Origin: Neisseria bacilliformis | GTDB taxonomy: Bacteria; Pseudomonadota; Gammaproteobacteria; Burkholderiales; Neisseriaceae | DNA: 64,000 nucleotides | Assembly: GCF_014055025.1 (NCBI RefSeq) | Contig: NZ_CP059571.1 | Span: 1,116,001 to 1,180,000 of the forward strand | Direction: 5' to 3' | Shown: positions 1-9,473 of the stretch, in pieces | Numbering within the stretch: position 1 is the first letter of the stretch | How the letters are laid out: the number at the start of each line of letters is the position of its first letter | Notes under the pieces: generated by a model | The model's database searches: none | What the model was told of the DNA's origin: nothing | Seen by the model: the letters and a program-made list of their open reading frames with translations, nothing else | Program-made: the position numbers and the translations under genes

Positions 1-966
1 ACCGCCGTCGCCACCTGGACCAAACAGCCCCCCGTCGGCGGCGCGCGCCTCGGCCTTTTGGTCGGCTGCTGGCTGGCCGCCCGCCTGTTTGCCTTCGTCC
101 CCCACGCCGCACTGCTCTGCGGCCTCGCGGGCGTCGCCTTCTACTGGCTGGCCGCCTATTACATGGGGCAGGCCGTCTTCGCCGCCAAAAGCACGCGCAA
201 CTACATCGCCGTCGCCGCACTCGTCCTCATGGGCATCACCCTCGGCGCGTTCCATGCCGCCCTCTCGCTCGGACGGCTGGCCGGCTTGCAGGACAACCTC
301 TTCGCCGGACTCGTCATGGTGGCCGGCTTCATCGGCCTTATCGGCTCGCGCATCATCGCCTTCTTCACCTCGCGCCGCCTCAACACCCCCCAGCCCGCCT
401 CACCGCAATGGGCGCTGCTCGCCCCGCTCGTGCTGCCCATGATTATGGCCGCCCTCATGACCCTCCATCTCGCCCTGCCGCTGGCCGCCCTCTGCGGCAT
501 CGCCTGCGGCGTCCTCGGCCTCGTGCAAACCGTGCGCTGGTGGGCGAAAGGCACGGACAAAGAACCCCTGCTGTGGACACTGCACGCAGGCTACGCCGCC
601 ACCGCCCTCGGCCTCATCATCATGGGCATCGGCCAGTGGCGGCCCGAACTGATGAGCGCGGGCGTGCACAGCGTCGCCGTCGGCGGCATCGGCCTCCTCA
701 CCGTCAGCATGATGACCCGCACCGCCCTCGGCCACACCGGCCGCCCGCTCTACCCCGCGCCCAAACCCATGCCGCTGGCCTTCGTCCTCATGCTCGCCGC
801 CCTCGCCATGCGCCTTCTGGCCGCCGCCATGCTCTACGTCCACCCCACCGCCTACCAGCACAGCCTGCGCTGCTCCGCCGCCCTCTTCGCCGCCTCACTG
901 CTGATCTACGCCTGGCGTTACACCCCCTGGCTGCTGAGCCCCCGCCTCGACGGCAAACCGGGCTGA
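1..966 (+). CDS. NnrS family membrane protein (5' end outside window)
   Basis: The reading frame is open from base 1, so the N-terminus lies outside the window; about 321 residues are visible. The protein is almost entirely hydrophobic, with around eight to nine predicted membrane segments. The stretch VGGIGLLTVSMMTRTALGHT is typical of the NnrS family of heme- and copper-containing inner-membrane proteins linked to nitric oxide and nitrosative stress. The family is inferred from that motif and the membrane pattern. The gene ends in TGA and is followed by a paired-DUS hairpin that probably terminates transcription. Confidence 0.8.
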   Translation, partial: TAVATWTKQPPVGGARLGLLVGCWLAARLFAFVPHAALLCGLAGVAFYWLAAYYMGQAVFAAKSTRNYIAVAALVLMGITLGAFHAALSLGRLAGLQDNLFAGLVMVAGFIGLIGSRIIAFFTSRRLNTPQPASPQWALLAPLVLPMIMAALMTLHLALPLAALCGIACGVLGLVQTVRWWAKGTDKEPLLWTLHAGYAATALGLIIMGIGQWRPELMSAGVHSVAVGGIGLLTVSMMTRTALGHTGRPLYPAPKPMPLAFVLMLAALAMRLLAAAMLYVHPTAYQHSLRCSAALFAASLLIYAWRYTPWLLSPRLDGKPG

Positions 967-992
967 ACCGCCGCGCGGTTTTCCTCATGACA

Positions 993-1035
993 GAGGCCGT
1001 CTGAAAAACATGTTTACCGTTTTTCAGACGGCCTC
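993..1035. terminator. Paired-DUS hairpin after nnrS
   Basis: Two inverted AGGCCGTCTGAA uptake sequences form a stem of about 17 bp (GAGGCCGTCTGAAAAAC and its complement) around a 9-nt loop. Such inverted DUS pairs commonly act as intrinsic terminators in Neisseriaceae. Confidence 0.7.
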
Positions 1036-1040
1036 TGCCG

Positions 1041-1081
1041 TTAGGGTAAGGTGTGTGGCGCAAGCCACGCACGCGGTTTGG
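1041..1081 (+). repeat. Half-copy of the GTAGGGTGTGT composite repeat
   Basis: A single A-type half element (GTGTGGCGCAAGCCACGCAC followed by GCGGTTTG), itself an imperfect palindrome. Other single halves or degenerate versions lie near 2287, 6019, 31021, 33265, 35140, 35244, 46600, 52598, 53146, 53519 and 58764. The full two-half element is annotated at 12671, 12858, 14723, 49379 and 58917. Confidence 0.7.
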
Positions 1082-1111
1082 GGTTTGAGGGCGGGTGTTG
1101 TCGAACGGTAA

Positions 1112-1154
1112 AACAAGAGGCCGTCTGAAAGGTTTTTCAGACGGCCTCTTGTTT
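1112..1154. terminator. Paired-DUS hairpin at the leuB 3' end
   Basis: AACAAGAGGCCGTCTGAAA pairs with its complement across a four-base loop, giving a stem of about 19 bp that abuts the leuB stop codon. It is symmetrical and could stop transcription from either side. Confidence 0.7.
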
Positions 1155-2225
1155 TTACAGCGCGGCCAGTACCGCGTCGCCCATTTGCGAGCAGGAAACC
1201 TGCGTGCAGCCTGCTTCAAAAATATCGGCGGTGCGCAAGCCCTGTTGCAGCACGGTTTGCACGGCGTTTTCGATTTGCGCGGCGCGCTTTTCGTCGTTCA
1301 GGCTGTAACGCAGCAGCATGGCCAGCGACAAAATTGTAGCCAGCGGGTTGGCTTTGTTTTGGCCTGTGATGTCGGGCGCGGAGCCGTGCGAGGGTTCGTA
1401 TAAGCCTTTGCCGTTTTCGTCGAGCGAGGCGGAGGGCAGCATGCCGATGGAGCCGGTGAGCATAGATGCTTGGTCGCTCAAAATGTCGCCGAAGATGTTG
1501 CCGGTGGCAATCACGTCAAACTGTTTGGGCGCGCGCACGAGCTGCATGGCGGCGTTGTCCACATACATATGGCTGAGTTCCACATCGGGGTATTGCGTGG
1601 CGACTTCGTCAAAGATTTCGCGCCACAGCTCGGTGGTTTCCAACACATTGGCTTTGCCGACGCTGCATACTTTTTTGCTGCGCTTTTGGGCAGCGGCAAA
1701 TGCGACGTGGGCGATGCGGCGGATTTCGCTTTCGCTGTACCGCATGGTGTTGAAGCCTTCGCGCTCGCCGTTTTCCAGCGTGCGGATGCCGCGCGGTTCG
1801 CCGAAGTAGATGTCGCCCGTAAGCTCGCGCACGATGAGGATGTCCAGCCCTGCGACGACTTCGGGTTTGAGGGTGGAGGCGTTGGCGAGTTCTTTGTATA
1901 GGATGGCGGGGCGCAGATTGGCGAACAGGTTGAGGTCTTTGCGGATGGCGAGCAAACCGCGCTCGGGGCGCAAGGGGCGGTCTAGGCTGTCGTATTGGGG
2001 CGAGCCGACTGCGCCGAGCAGCACGGCATCGGCGGCGCGGCAGAGGTTTTGCGTGAACTCGGGGTAGGGCGCGCCGTATTGGTCGTAGGCTTCGCCGCCG
2101 AGGGGGGCGTATTGGTATTGCGCGTCCAGCCCTTGTTCTATCAGTTTGTCTAACACGCGCACGGCTTGGGCGGTGATTTCGGGGCCGATGCCGTCGCCGC
2201 GTAGGATGGCGATTTGGTGGGTCAT
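1155..2225 (-). CDS. leuB: 3-isopropylmalate dehydrogenase
   Basis: LeuB oxidatively decarboxylates 3-isopropylmalate to 2-oxoisocaproate using NAD+, the third step of leucine biosynthesis, in the cytoplasm. The start at 2225 ([19 protein letters not shown]) gives 356 residues, the usual family length. An upstream in-frame extension reads through repeat DNA and is unlikely to be used. The N-terminal GDGIGPE motif, the substrate-binding [10 protein letters not shown] region and the metal/NAD signature [20 protein letters not shown] are all intact. The gene stands alone; leuA, leuC and leuD are not in the window. Two DUS copies lie just upstream. Confidence 0.95.
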   Translation of the reverse strand: MTHQIAILRGDGIGPEITAQAVRVLDKLIEQGLDAQYQYAPLGGEAYDQYGAPYPEFTQNLCRAADAVLLGAVGSPQYDSLDRPLRPERGLLAIRKDLNLFANLRPAILYKELANASTLKPEVVAGLDILIVRELTGDIYFGEPRGIRTLENGEREGFNTMRYSESEIRRIAHVAFAAAQKRSKKVCSVGKANVLETTELWREIFDEVATQYPDVELSHMYVDNAAMQLVRAPKQFDVIATGNIFGDILSDQASMLTGSIGMLPSASLDENGKGLYEPSHGSAPDITGQNKANPLATILSLAMLLRYSLNDEKRAAQIENAVQTVLQQGLRTADIFEAGCTQVSCSQMGDAVLAAL

Positions 2226-2341
2226 TTTGGGTCTCCTTGCGGATGGTGGAAAAACGGGGGTTTCAGACGGCCGTCTGAAAAACAGGAAACGCGTGTGTGG
2301 CTGCGCCGCACACCCTGCATCAGGCCGTCTGAAAAACGGGT

Positions 2342-2893
2342 TTACTGTTTGGCGGCGTATTTGGCGGCGATGTCGCCCATCAGGCGGGTTTCGGTCTGCC
2401 ATTTGGCGGGGTCGATGGGGCGTTCGGGCGGGGGGTTGCCGGGGTCGTTGACGGCGATGCCGCCTTGGTCGTCGAAGAGGATGTGCTGGCTGCGGGTTTT
2501 GGCGGGGTCGGGGCTGCCGTCGGGGCGGTAGTAGCGGGTTTCGGCGCGGGCGGAGGAGGGGCGTCCGTCGCGGTAGAGGTATTGGTAGTGGTGGACGCGG
2601 TAGTTGCTGCCGTAGCCGTATTCGAGTTTTTCGGGGCGGCCTTGGGGGTCGTAAACCAGGGTGAGGCTGTTGCGGCTTGCGCCGTCTATCATCAGTTCGG
2701 GGATGTCGGTTTTTTCGATTGTGCCGCTGCCGTGCGGGAGTGTTGCGGCGGGGGCGGGGGTTTGGGCGGGTTTGGCTGCGGCTTGGACGGGCGCGGCCTG
2801 CGCGGGGGCGGAGGCGGGCGGGGTGTCGGCCGTTTGTCGGGAGCAGGCGGCCAAGAGGAGGAGGGCGGGGAGGAGGCGTAATGTGTTGTTCAT
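2342..2893 (-). CDS. Putative outer-membrane or periplasmic lipoprotein, unknown function
   Basis: The 183-residue product begins [18 protein letters not shown]: a short signal peptide with a clear lipobox (LLAAC), so the mature protein should be lipid-anchored at Cys17. An Ala/Pro/Gln-rich linker of about 35 residues follows, then a folded domain rich in Tyr and Asp ([20 protein letters not shown]) that resembles RHS/YD-like beta-strand repeats without being a clear match. I do not recognise the family. It is the last gene of a ratA-rnfH-pth group on this strand, 70 bp after pth with a DUS in the gap. The start is set by the signal peptide. Confidence 0.75.
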   Translation of the reverse strand: MNNTLRLLPALLLLAACSRQTADTPPASAPAQAAPVQAAAKPAQTPAPAATLPHGSGTIEKTDIPELMIDGASRNSLTLVYDPQGRPEKLEYGYGSNYRVHHYQYLYRDGRPSSARAETRYYRPDGSPDPAKTRSQHILFDDQGGIAVNDPGNPPPERPIDPAKWQTETRLMGDIAAKYAAKQ

Positions 2894-2963
2894 GGTTTTC
2901 CTTTTTGGGGTTTGTTTGGCAGCCGTTTGAAAACCATCAAACGGGTTTTCAGACGGCCTCTGT

Positions 2964-3536
2964 TTATTTGCTGTGCAGGAAGCGGGGGATGGCTTCGCGG
3001 TCTTCGGCCATGATGAGGGGCATGGCGGCGAGGGCTTTTCCGATGCTGCGGTCGATGAGTTCGCGCTCGGCGGCGGAGGGTTTGTTGAGGACGTGGCCGA
3101 TGACGAGGGTGCGCTCGCCGGGGTGGCCGATGCCCAGGCGCAGGCGGTAGAAGTCGGGCGTGCCGAGTTTGGCCTGTATGTCTTTGAGGCCGTTGTGGCC
3201 GCCGTTGCCGCCGCCGAGTTTGAAGCGGACGCTGCCGCAGGGGAGATCGAGTTCGTCGTGGACGGTGAGGATTTCGGCGGGGCGGATTTTGTAAAACTGC
3301 GCCAGCGCGGCAACGGCTTTGCCGGAGAGGTTCATGTAGGTGTCGGGTTTGAGCAGCCATACCTCGCCTTCTGGGCGGGAGACGCGGGCGACGTGGCCGG
3401 CGTATTTTTTTTCGTGTTTCCACGCGGCCTTCCATTGGCGGGCGAGTTCGTCGACAAACCAGAATCCGGCGTTGTGGCGGGTGTGTTCGTATTCTGTGCC
3501 GGGGTTGCCGAGTCCGGCGATGAGTTTGATGGTCAT
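2964..3536 (-). CDS. pth: Peptidyl-tRNA hydrolase
   Basis: Pth releases peptides from prematurely dropped peptidyl-tRNA so that the tRNA can be recycled. The 190-residue protein has the expected length and motifs: LIAGLGNPG at the N-terminus, TRHNAG with the catalytic His near residue 21, [10 protein letters not shown] with the substrate-binding Asn, HDELDLP, and [11 protein letters not shown]. Its ATG overlaps the stop codon of the upstream rnfH-like gene (ATGA), which suggests translational coupling. Confidence 0.96.
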   Translation of the reverse strand: MTIKLIAGLGNPGTEYEHTRHNAGFWFVDELARQWKAAWKHEKKYAGHVARVSRPEGEVWLLKPDTYMNLSGKAVAALAQFYKIRPAEILTVHDELDLPCGSVRFKLGGGNGGHNGLKDIQAKLGTPDFYRLRLGIGHPGERTLVIGHVLNKPSAAERELIDRSIGKALAAMPLIMAEDREAIPRFLHSK

Positions 3537-3829
3537 GCTGTGCCTTTTTGGGTGTTTTGCGCGGCGCGGCGGCGGCGGGCTTCTTTGGGGTCGATGAGGA
3601 GGGGGCGGTAGAGTTCGACGCGTTCGCCGCCGAGCAGGGGGGTGTCGTCGGCGACGCGTTTGCCGAAGATGCCCAGCGGGGCGGCAAGGTCGGCTTCGGG
3701 GAAGGCGGCGGCGAGGCCGCTCTGCAATACGGCGCGGCGGGCGGTGGTGCCTTCGGGGACGCGCAGGCTTTGCAGAAACTGTTTTTCGGCGGTGCCGTAG
3801 ACGATTTCGATATTGACGGTTTCAGCCAT
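3533..3829 (-). CDS. RnfH family protein (ubiquitin-like fold)
   Basis: A 98-residue acidic protein starting [17 protein letters not shown]. The pattern ([15 protein letters not shown], then [25 protein letters not shown]) is characteristic of the RnfH/RatB family, a beta-grasp protein of poorly defined role. Its usual genomic partner is ratA, as here. The start at 3829 overlaps the end of ratA by 8 bp, and its stop overlaps the pth start. The C-terminal tail is rich in Arg, Lys and Gln. Confidence 0.88.
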   Translation of the reverse strand: MAETVNIEIVYGTAEKQFLQSLRVPEGTTARRAVLQSGLAAAFPEADLAAPLGIFGKRVADDTPLLGGERVELYRPLLIDPKEARRRRAAQNTQKGTA

Positions 3830-4253
3830 GGCGTTTTCCGGCTTCGGCCACGAAGGCTTCGACGAGTTTGCCGGCCAGGTGGCCGAACACGGGGCTGATG
3901 AGGGCGGCGAGCACGGGGTTGGCAAAGTCGTATTCGAGTTTGAAGGCGACTTTGCAGCAGTCGCCGCCGAGGTCTTCAAACTGCCACGCGCCGCGCAGGG
4001 TTTTGAAGGGGCCGTCGAGCAGGTCCATACGGATTTCGCGGCCGGGGATGTTGCGGTTGCGGGTGGCGAAAGACTGCTTCACGCCTTTGTAGTCCATGTG
4101 CAGGCGGGCTTGCAGCTCGTTCGGGGTGCGGGAGAGGATTTCGGTTTTGCCGTACCAGGGCAGGAATGTCGGGTAGTCTTCCACTTTGTCCACCAGTTCG
4201 TACATCTGCGCTGCGCTGTGGGGGACGAGGACGTTTTTTTCTACGGTTTTCAT
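3822..4253 (-). CDS. ratA: RatA-like START-domain protein (ribosome association toxin or CoQ-binding family)
   Basis: The 143-residue protein has the single START/polyketide-cyclase fold of the RatA/Coq10 family. Typical motifs are [21 protein letters not shown] near the N-terminus and a closing helix ([17 protein letters not shown]). In E. coli RatA can block 70S ribosome formation; mitochondrial relatives bind coenzyme Q. Which role applies here is open. It is first in a ratA-rnfH-pth-lipoprotein group. A -10-like TATAAT reads toward it at 4284-4289. The much longer open frame upstream is repeat DNA without stops. Confidence 0.87.
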   Translation of the reverse strand: MKTVEKNVLVPHSAAQMYELVDKVEDYPTFLPWYGKTEILSRTPNELQARLHMDYKGVKQSFATRNRNIPGREIRMDLLDGPFKTLRGAWQFEDLGGDCCKVAFKLEYDFANPVLAALISPVFGHLAGKLVEAFVAEAGKRHG

Positions 4254-4609
4254 GTGGGCGGGCGGGGTGGGGCAAAGGCGGCGATTATAGCATTTGAGGC
4301 CGTCTGAAAAACGGAAAACGGGTTTTAGCTGCGCTTTCGGAAACGTCATCTCCGCGTTTATGCTCCGCAGGAATACAGGCGGGGCGGCCTCTGCCGTTGT
4401 GGCGGTGTCCGGCACGGCTGTGTAGGCGGTTTGGGTTTGGGGAAAGGCGCGGATTTGTTGTGCGGCAGGGAACGCGTGCGTCGCCTTGGGGCGACACACC
4501 CTACAACAGGTTCGGCATGGGCGTGAGTGGAAAGAGGCCGTCTGAAAAGGCGGATTTGCTTTTTGGCTGCGCCGAAACTGCGTTTTCAGACGGCCTTTGG
4601 CGTGGCGGT
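4254..4609. other. Repeat-rich intergenic region
   Basis: No gene is seen. From left to right it holds a TATAAT for ratA (4284-4289), a DUS, a variant of the GAAACGTCATCCCCGCG repeat (about 4338-4392), a degenerate composite element ending ACACACCCTAC at 4504, and a widely spaced DUS pair (4541-4597). The loop of that pair carries the recurring TTTTGGCTGCGCCGAA motif. Confidence 0.7.
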
Positions 4610-5656
4610 TCAGGTGTTTTTGTCGAAGCGGATGCGGGGGTCGGCGGCGGCGTAGCAGAGGTCGGTGAGCAGGCGGGCGAGGAGGCCGGCGAGGGTGAAG
4701 ATGTAGAGGGTGCCCATGACTACGGGGTAGTCGCGTTTGATGACGGCTTCGTAGGAGAGCAGGCCGAGGCCGTCGAGGGAGAAGAGGGTTTCGATGAGCA
4801 GGCTGCCGGTGAAAAACGCGCCGATGAAGGCGGCGGGGAAGCCGGTGATGAGGGGGATGGCGGCGTTGCGGAAGATGTGGCGGTACAGGATGCGTTTTTC
4901 GTCCAGGCCTTTGGCGCGGGCGGTATAGACGTATTGGCGGCGGATTTCTTCGAGGAAGATGTTTTTGGTGAGCATGGTGGTTACGGCGAGGCTGCCGGCG
5001 GCGGAGGCGGTTACGGGCAGGGCGATGTGCCAGAGATAGTCGGCGGTTTTGCCCCAGAAGCCGAGGGTTTCCCAGTTGTCGCCGGTGAGGCCGCCTTGGG
5101 GAAACCAGGCGAGGAAGCTGCCGCCGCCGAAGAAGACGAGTAGCAGCAGGCCGAGGACGAAGGGGGGGATAGTGTAGCCGACGAGGATGGCGAAGCCGGT
5201 GGCGAGGTCGAAGCGGCTGCCGTCGCGCACGGCTTTGGCGATGCCCAGGGGGATGCAGATGAGGTAGGTGAGGAAGAAGTTCCACAGGCCGAGGCTGGCG
5301 GAGACGGGGAGTTTCTGGGCGATGAGTTCGGCGACGCTTTCTTGGTGGAAGAAACTTTGGCCGAGGTCGAAGCGGGCGAAGCGGACGGACATTTCCCAGA
5401 AGCGTTGCAGCGGGGGTTTGTCGAAGCCGTAGAGGGCGTTGAGGGCGGCGAGGTCGTCGGCGGTAAGGCGGTTTTGCCCGAGGGTTTTCGCGCCACCGCT
5501 TGCGGCTTCGCCGGCCGCGCCGCTGCCGGAAAGTTGGGCGGCGAGTTGTTCGACGGGGCCGCCGGGGACGAATTGGATGACGGCGAAGGTGAGGGCGAGG
5601 ATGCCGATGAGGGTGGGGATGACCAGCAGCAGGCGTTTGAGGAGGTATCGGGTCAT
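4610..5656 (-). CDS. yejB: YejB-type ABC transporter permease (microcin C/oligopeptide family)
   Basis: The 348-residue inner-membrane protein has about six membrane segments and the binding-protein-dependent permease signature (EEIRRQYVYTARAKGLDEKR, the EAA loop). The N-terminus MTRYLLKRLLLVIPTLIGIL and the long insert after residue 40 are typical of YejB, the permease of the YejABEF peptide importer that also takes up microcin C. No binding protein, second permease or ATPase gene adjoins it in this window, so partners must be encoded elsewhere. A small DUF2788 gene lies 40 bp upstream and may be co-transcribed. Confidence 0.9.
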   Translation of the reverse strand: MTRYLLKRLLLVIPTLIGILALTFAVIQFVPGGPVEQLAAQLSGSGAAGEAASGGAKTLGQNRLTADDLAALNALYGFDKPPLQRFWEMSVRFARFDLGQSFFHQESVAELIAQKLPVSASLGLWNFFLTYLICIPLGIAKAVRDGSRFDLATGFAILVGYTIPPFVLGLLLLVFFGGGSFLAWFPQGGLTGDNWETLGFWGKTADYLWHIALPVTASAAGSLAVTTMLTKNIFLEEIRRQYVYTARAKGLDEKRILYRHIFRNAAIPLITGFPAAFIGAFFTGSLLIETLFSLDGLGLLSYEAVIKRDYPVVMGTLYIFTLAGLLARLLTDLCYAAADPRIRFDKNT

Positions 5657-5696
5657 GTCTGCTCCGTGCGGCGGGAGGCCGTCTGAAAGCTCGGGC

Positions 5697-5900
5697 TTAT
5701 TTTTTGATGAGGAAGCCGATCAGCAGTTCTTTGAACAGGAAGCCGAACACGCCGAGGCCGAGGACGAAGAAGAGGATGAACATGCCGAATTTGCCGGCGT
5801 TGGATTTTTTGCCGAGGTCGTAAACGATAAAGCCGAGGAAGATGACGAGGACGGTGAGGCAGACGCGCATGGTCCAGGCTGTGAATTCCGCTTCGCTCAT
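5697..5900 (-). CDS. DUF2788 small membrane protein
   Basis: A 67-residue protein, MSEAEFTAWTMRVCLTVLVI onward, with two membrane helices (about residues 11-27 and 40-62) joined by a short basic loop (DLGKKSNAGKFG). This matches the DUF2788 family found across Betaproteobacteria; no function is established. The start at 5900 is preceded by GAAAGGAAACCCGAA, a good ribosome-binding region. The longer upstream frame is DUS and composite-repeat DNA. Confidence 0.85.
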   Translation of the reverse strand: MSEAEFTAWTMRVCLTVLVIFLGFIVYDLGKKSNAGKFGMFILFFVLGLGVFGFLFKELLIGFLIKK

Positions 5901-5939
5901 TTCGGGTTTCCTTTCGGGGTTGTGCGGGGGTGGTTTTGG

Positions 5940-5992
5940 TTTTTCAGACGGCCTCTTTCTCTTTACTTCGGGTTTGAGGCCGTCTGAAAAAC
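5940..5992. terminator. Paired DUS hairpin
   Basis: TTTTTCAGACGGCCTC and GAGGCCGTCTGAAAAA are separated by about 21 bp upstream of the DUF2788 gene, and could end transcription arriving from metZ. A half-copy of the composite repeat (GCGTGCGTGGC to ACACCCTAC) and another DUS follow before metZ. Confidence 0.55.
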
Positions 5993-6089
5993 AGCTTTTG
6001 TTTGCGTCGGGGTAAACCGCGTGCGTGGCCGTGCCACACACCCTACCTTAGGGGAGGAGGCCGTCTGAAAAAGCGGACGGACGGGCGGT

Positions 6090-7259
6090 TTATTTCATGG
6101 CCTGTGCGAGGTCGGCGATGAGGTCGTCGGGGTGTTCGAGGCCGATGGCGATGCGCAGCAGTCCTTCGCGGATGCCGGCTTCGTGTTTGGCTTCGGGGGA
6201 CATGCGGCCGTGGGTGGTGGTCCAGGGGTGGGTGATGGTGGAGCGCACGTCGCCGAGGTTGGCGGTTTTGGAGAAGATTTTGACCGCGTCGAGCAGTTTC
6301 CACGCGGCTTGCTGCCCGCCTTCCACTTCAAAGGCGATGACGATGCCGCCGGCGGCCTGCTGTTTTTGCACCAAATCCGCCTGCGGGTGGTCGGCAAAAC
6401 CGGCGTGGCAGACGTGTTTGACTTGCGGCTGGTCGCGCAGCCAGGCGGCGATTTTGTCGGTGTTGGCGCATTGTTTTTCGATGCGCAGCGGCAGGGTTTC
6501 CACGCCGCTGAGCAGCACCCAGGCATGGAAGGGCGACATGGAGAGGCCGCAGGCGTTCATGTACATCTGCACCTGCTGCATGAGTTCTTTGCGGCCGACG
6601 ATGACGCCGCCCTGCACGCGGCCGTGGCCGTCGATGGCTTTGGTGGCGGAGTGGACGGACAGATCCGCGCCGAATTTGAGGGGCTGCTGCAAGGCGGGGG
6701 TGAGGAAGCTGTTGTCCACTACCAAAAGCGCGCCGGCGGCGTGGGCGATGGCGGCGAGTTTTTCGAGGTCGGCCACTTCGTTGAGGGGGTTGGACGGGGT
6801 TTCCAAAAAGAACATTTTGGTGTTGGGGCGGACGGCGGCCTGCCATTGGGCGGGGTCGGTTTGGGAGACGAAGCTGATGTCGATGCCGAAGCGGGCGATG
6901 TGGTTGTTGAGCAGGCCGACGGTGGTGCCGAACAGGCTGCGGCTGCATACGAGGTGGTCGCCCGCGCTTAAAAAGGTGAGGATGGCGGCGTTGATGGCGG
7001 CCATGCCGGTGGCGGTGGCAACGGCGGCTTCCGCGCCTTCGAGGATGGCGATGCGGCGGGCGAATGCGGCGGTGGTGGGGTTGGCGGTACGGCTGTATGT
7101 GTAGCCTTGTTTTTCGCCTTTGAAGAGGGCTGCGCCGTCGGCCGCGCTGTCGAACATGAAGCTGCTGGTAAGGAAGAGGGCCTGGTTGTGTTCGTTGAAC
7201 TGGGTTTGTTCTTTCGCGCCGCGTATGGCGAGGGTTTGCGGGTGGAGGGTGTCGCTCAT
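6090..7259 (-). CDS. metZ: O-succinylhomoserine sulfhydrylase
   Basis: A 389-residue PLP-dependent enzyme of the Cys/Met metabolism family. It makes homocysteine directly from O-succinylhomoserine and sulfide in methionine synthesis. GYTYSRTANPTT near residue 52, ATGMAAINAA (PLP phosphate binding), ETPSNPLNEVAD, and SVHSATKAIDGHGR with the PLP-binding Lys are all intact. The start MSDTLHPQTLAIRGAKEQTQ and the length fit MetZ better than cystathionine gamma-synthase, although these enzymes are hard to separate by motif alone. It is a single gene flanked by repeats. Confidence 0.9.
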   Translation of the reverse strand: MSDTLHPQTLAIRGAKEQTQFNEHNQALFLTSSFMFDSAADGAALFKGEKQGYTYSRTANPTTAAFARRIAILEGAEAAVATATGMAAINAAILTFLSAGDHLVCSRSLFGTTVGLLNNHIARFGIDISFVSQTDPAQWQAAVRPNTKMFFLETPSNPLNEVADLEKLAAIAHAAGALLVVDNSFLTPALQQPLKFGADLSVHSATKAIDGHGRVQGGVIVGRKELMQQVQMYMNACGLSMSPFHAWVLLSGVETLPLRIEKQCANTDKIAAWLRDQPQVKHVCHAGFADHPQADLVQKQQAAGGIVIAFEVEGGQQAAWKLLDAVKIFSKTANLGDVRSTITHPWTTTHGRMSPEAKHEAGIREGLLRIAIGLEHPDDLIADLAQAMK

Positions 7260-7352
7260 GGGGAAATCCGTTTGTGAAATCGGGTAAAGGCGGCATTCTG
7301 CGCCTGTTTGCGGGCGGTTTCAAGGCGGGGCGGTTGGAGGCCGTCTGAAAAG

Positions 7353-7391
7353 CGGGGTTTCAATGAGGTTAAAAACGGCTTTCAGACGGCC
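7353..7391. terminator. Paired DUS between metZ and lolD
   Basis: Inverted DUS copies close the metZ/lolD gap on the metZ side. A further DUS (7490-7502) overlaps the 3' end of lolD. Confidence 0.45.
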
Positions 7392-7403
7392 TTACCATTC
7401 GAG

Positions 7404-7478
7404 GCAGGCCGGGCATTTATGCCCGGCATTTTTTCAATCGGCCGGTGTTTGTCCGTCGGGCATAAATGCCCGACCTAC
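7404..7478. repeat. GGTCGGGCAT..ATGCCCGACC repeat, copy 1
   Basis: Two hairpins, GCCGGGCATTTATGCCCGGC and GTCGGGCATAAATGCCCGAC, are separated by a conserved spacer containing TTTTTC and GCCGGTGT. A 70-bp second copy with the same order and spacer lies at 46471-46540. Confidence 0.75.
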
Positions 7479-7500
7479 CTGTCTGCGTTTTCAGACGGCC

Positions 7501-8202
7501 TTATCCTTCCAGCTGGCCGTCGGTCATGGTGAGCACGCGGTCGAAGCGGGCGGCGAGTTGGTCGTCGTGGGTTACCACGACGAGGGCGGTGCCCATTTCG
7601 GCTTTCAAGTCGAGCATCATGTCGAACACTTTTTGCGCGTTTTGGCGGTCGAGGTTGCCGGTGGGCTCGTCGGCCAGCAGGCAGGCGGGTTCGGTTACGA
7701 GGGCGCGGGCGATGGCGGCGCGCTGGCGTTCGCCGCCGGAGAGTTCGCCCGGGCGGTGGCGCACGCGCTCTTTGAGGCCGGCTTTTTCCAGCATGGCCAG
7801 TGCGCGTTCGCGGGCTTGGGCTTTGGGGGTTTTGCCGATTAAGAGCGGCATCATCACGTTTTCCAGCGCGGAAAATTCGGGCAGCAGGTGGTGGAACTGG
7901 TAAACGAAGCCGAGGTGGCGGTTGCGCAGCGCGCTGAGGGCTTTCTGGCTCATCTGCGCGAGGTCGCTGCCGAGCAGGGAAACGCGGCCGGAGGTGGGTT
8001 TGTCGAGGCCGCCGAGGATGTGCAGCAGGGTGGATTTGCCGCTGCCGGACGCGCCGACGATGCCGACGCTTTCGCCGGCGGCGACGCGCAAATCGAGGCG
8101 GTCGAGCACGCGCACATCGAGTACGCCGTCGTTGTAGCTTTTGCAGACGGCCTCGCAGTGCAGCACGGTTTGGCCGGGGGCGGCGGGGTTGGGTTTATTC
8201 AT
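7501..8202 (-). CDS. lolD: Lipoprotein-releasing ABC transporter ATPase LolD
   Basis: LolD powers release of outer-membrane lipoproteins from the inner membrane to the LolA carrier. The 233-residue ATPase has Walker [10 protein letters not shown] (about residue 49), the ABC signature [15 protein letters not shown], Walker [11 protein letters not shown] and an H-loop VVTHDDQ. The LolD/MacB pattern [13 protein letters not shown] is present. The gene overlaps the end of the permease gene by 8 bp, so the two are co-translated. Its C-terminus reaches into a DUS. Confidence 0.95.
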   Translation of the reverse strand: MNKPNPAAPGQTVLHCEAVCKSYNDGVLDVRVLDRLDLRVAAGESVGIVGASGSGKSTLLHILGGLDKPTSGRVSLLGSDLAQMSQKALSALRNRHLGFVYQFHHLLPEFSALENVMMPLLIGKTPKAQARERALAMLEKAGLKERVRHRPGELSGGERQRAAIARALVTEPACLLADEPTGNLDRQNAQKVFDMMLDLKAEMGTALVVVTHDDQLAARFDRVLTMTDGQLEG

Positions 8203-9442
8203 AGCGCAGTGCCTCCGCAGGTTCGGTTTTGGCGGCGCGCCAGCTCGGGTAGAGGGTTACCAGGAGCGAGAGGCCGATGGAGATGGCGGCGATGGCGGCC
8301 ACGTCGCTCCATACGACGTGGGAGGGGAGGTAGTCGAGGAAATACACTTTCGATTCAATCAGTTTGCGCCCCATTAAGCCTTCAAACCATTTGAGTATCG
8401 CGCCGATGTTGTAGGCCAGCACGAGGCCGAGCAGGGTGCCGGCGAGGGTGCCGATGAGGCCGAGCAGCGCGCCCTGCACGAAAAAGATTTTCATGATGCC
8501 TGCGGGCGGCAGGCCCTGGGTGCGCAGGATGGCGATGGCTGACTGCTTTTCGGTTACGGTCATGATGAGGGTGGAGATGAGGTTGATGGAGGCGACGAGG
8601 CTGATGAAAAACATGATGACGAACAGCATTTTTTTCTCCAATTCCACGGCGTTGAAGTAGGACTGGTTGCTGAACGTCCAGTCGCGCGCCCACACTTTGT
8701 CGCTTGCGGCGGCGGGCAGCAGGCGGGCGACGATTGTGGGGGCGTTTTGCGGGTCGGCCAGTTTCAGGCGCAGGCCGCCGAAGCCGGTTTCGGTGCGGTA
8801 GAGGGTTTGCGCGTCGCGGATGTGGGTCATGGCCAGCGAGTTGTCCAGTTCGTAGATGCCGGTTTTCACCGTGCCGACGAGGTTGAACTGTTTCAGGCGC
8901 GGCACCATGCCGGCGGGGGTTACGTTGCCTTCGGGGGTGATGACGGTTACTTTGCCGCCTTTTTCCACGCCCAGCGCGTCGGCCAAATCCTGGCCGAGAA
9001 TGATGTCGAACTCGCCCGCTTTGAGGTCTTCAAAGCGGCCGTAGGGCATTTTCTGCCAGTAGTCGGCCACCTGTTTTTCCTCGGCCGGCTCGATGCCGCG
9101 CAGCTGCACGCCGCGCACTTCGCCGTTGTTGGCCAAAAGTGCCTGATCGGCGATGTAGGGCGCGGAGCCGACGACGTTTTTGTTGCCCGATACCAGTTTG
9201 CGCAACTCCTGCCATGTGCCGCCTGCGGGGTCGTAGTAGCCGATTTCGGCGTGCGGCGCGACGCTGAAAAGCTGGCTGCGCACGTCTTTCTGAAAGCCGT
9301 TCACCACCGAGAGCACCACGATCAGGGCGGTTACGCCGATGGCGATGCCGATGATCGAAATCGCGCCGATAAACGACATGAAGCCGCTGCGTTTTTTCGC
9401 CCGCAGATAGCGCAGGCCGATCCATGTTTCCAGTGAAAGCAT
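8195..9442 (-). CDS. lolC: Lipoprotein-releasing system permease (LolC/LolE family)
   Basis: A 415-residue inner-membrane protein with one N-terminal helix (around 25-47), a large periplasmic MacB-type domain, and three C-terminal FtsX-type helices. The start [20 protein letters not shown] with [15 protein letters not shown] is the LolC/E signature. Only one permease gene accompanies lolD here; in such genomes a single LolF-type subunit is thought to form a homodimer instead of a LolC-LolE pair. The start at 9442 was chosen by family alignment; the longer upstream frame crosses the ttcA promoter region. It is transcribed divergently from ttcA. Confidence 0.92.
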   Translation of the reverse strand: MLSLETWIGLRYLRAKKRSGFMSFIGAISIIGIAIGVTALIVVLSVVNGFQKDVRSQLFSVAPHAEIGYYDPAGGTWQELRKLVSGNKNVVGSAPYIADQALLANNGEVRGVQLRGIEPAEEKQVADYWQKMPYGRFEDLKAGEFDIILGQDLADALGVEKGGKVTVITPEGNVTPAGMVPRLKQFNLVGTVKTGIYELDNSLAMTHIRDAQTLYRTETGFGGLRLKLADPQNAPTIVARLLPAAASDKVWARDWTFSNQSYFNAVELEKKMLFVIMFFISLVASINLISTLIMTVTEKQSAIAILRTQGLPPAGIMKIFFVQGALLGLIGTLAGTLLGLVLAYNIGAILKWFEGLMGRKLIESKVYFLDYLPSHVVWSDVAAIAAISIGLSLLVTLYPSWRAAKTEPAEALRYE

Positions 9443-9473
9443 TGTGGGTTTACCGCTGTGTTGCCAAACAAAG

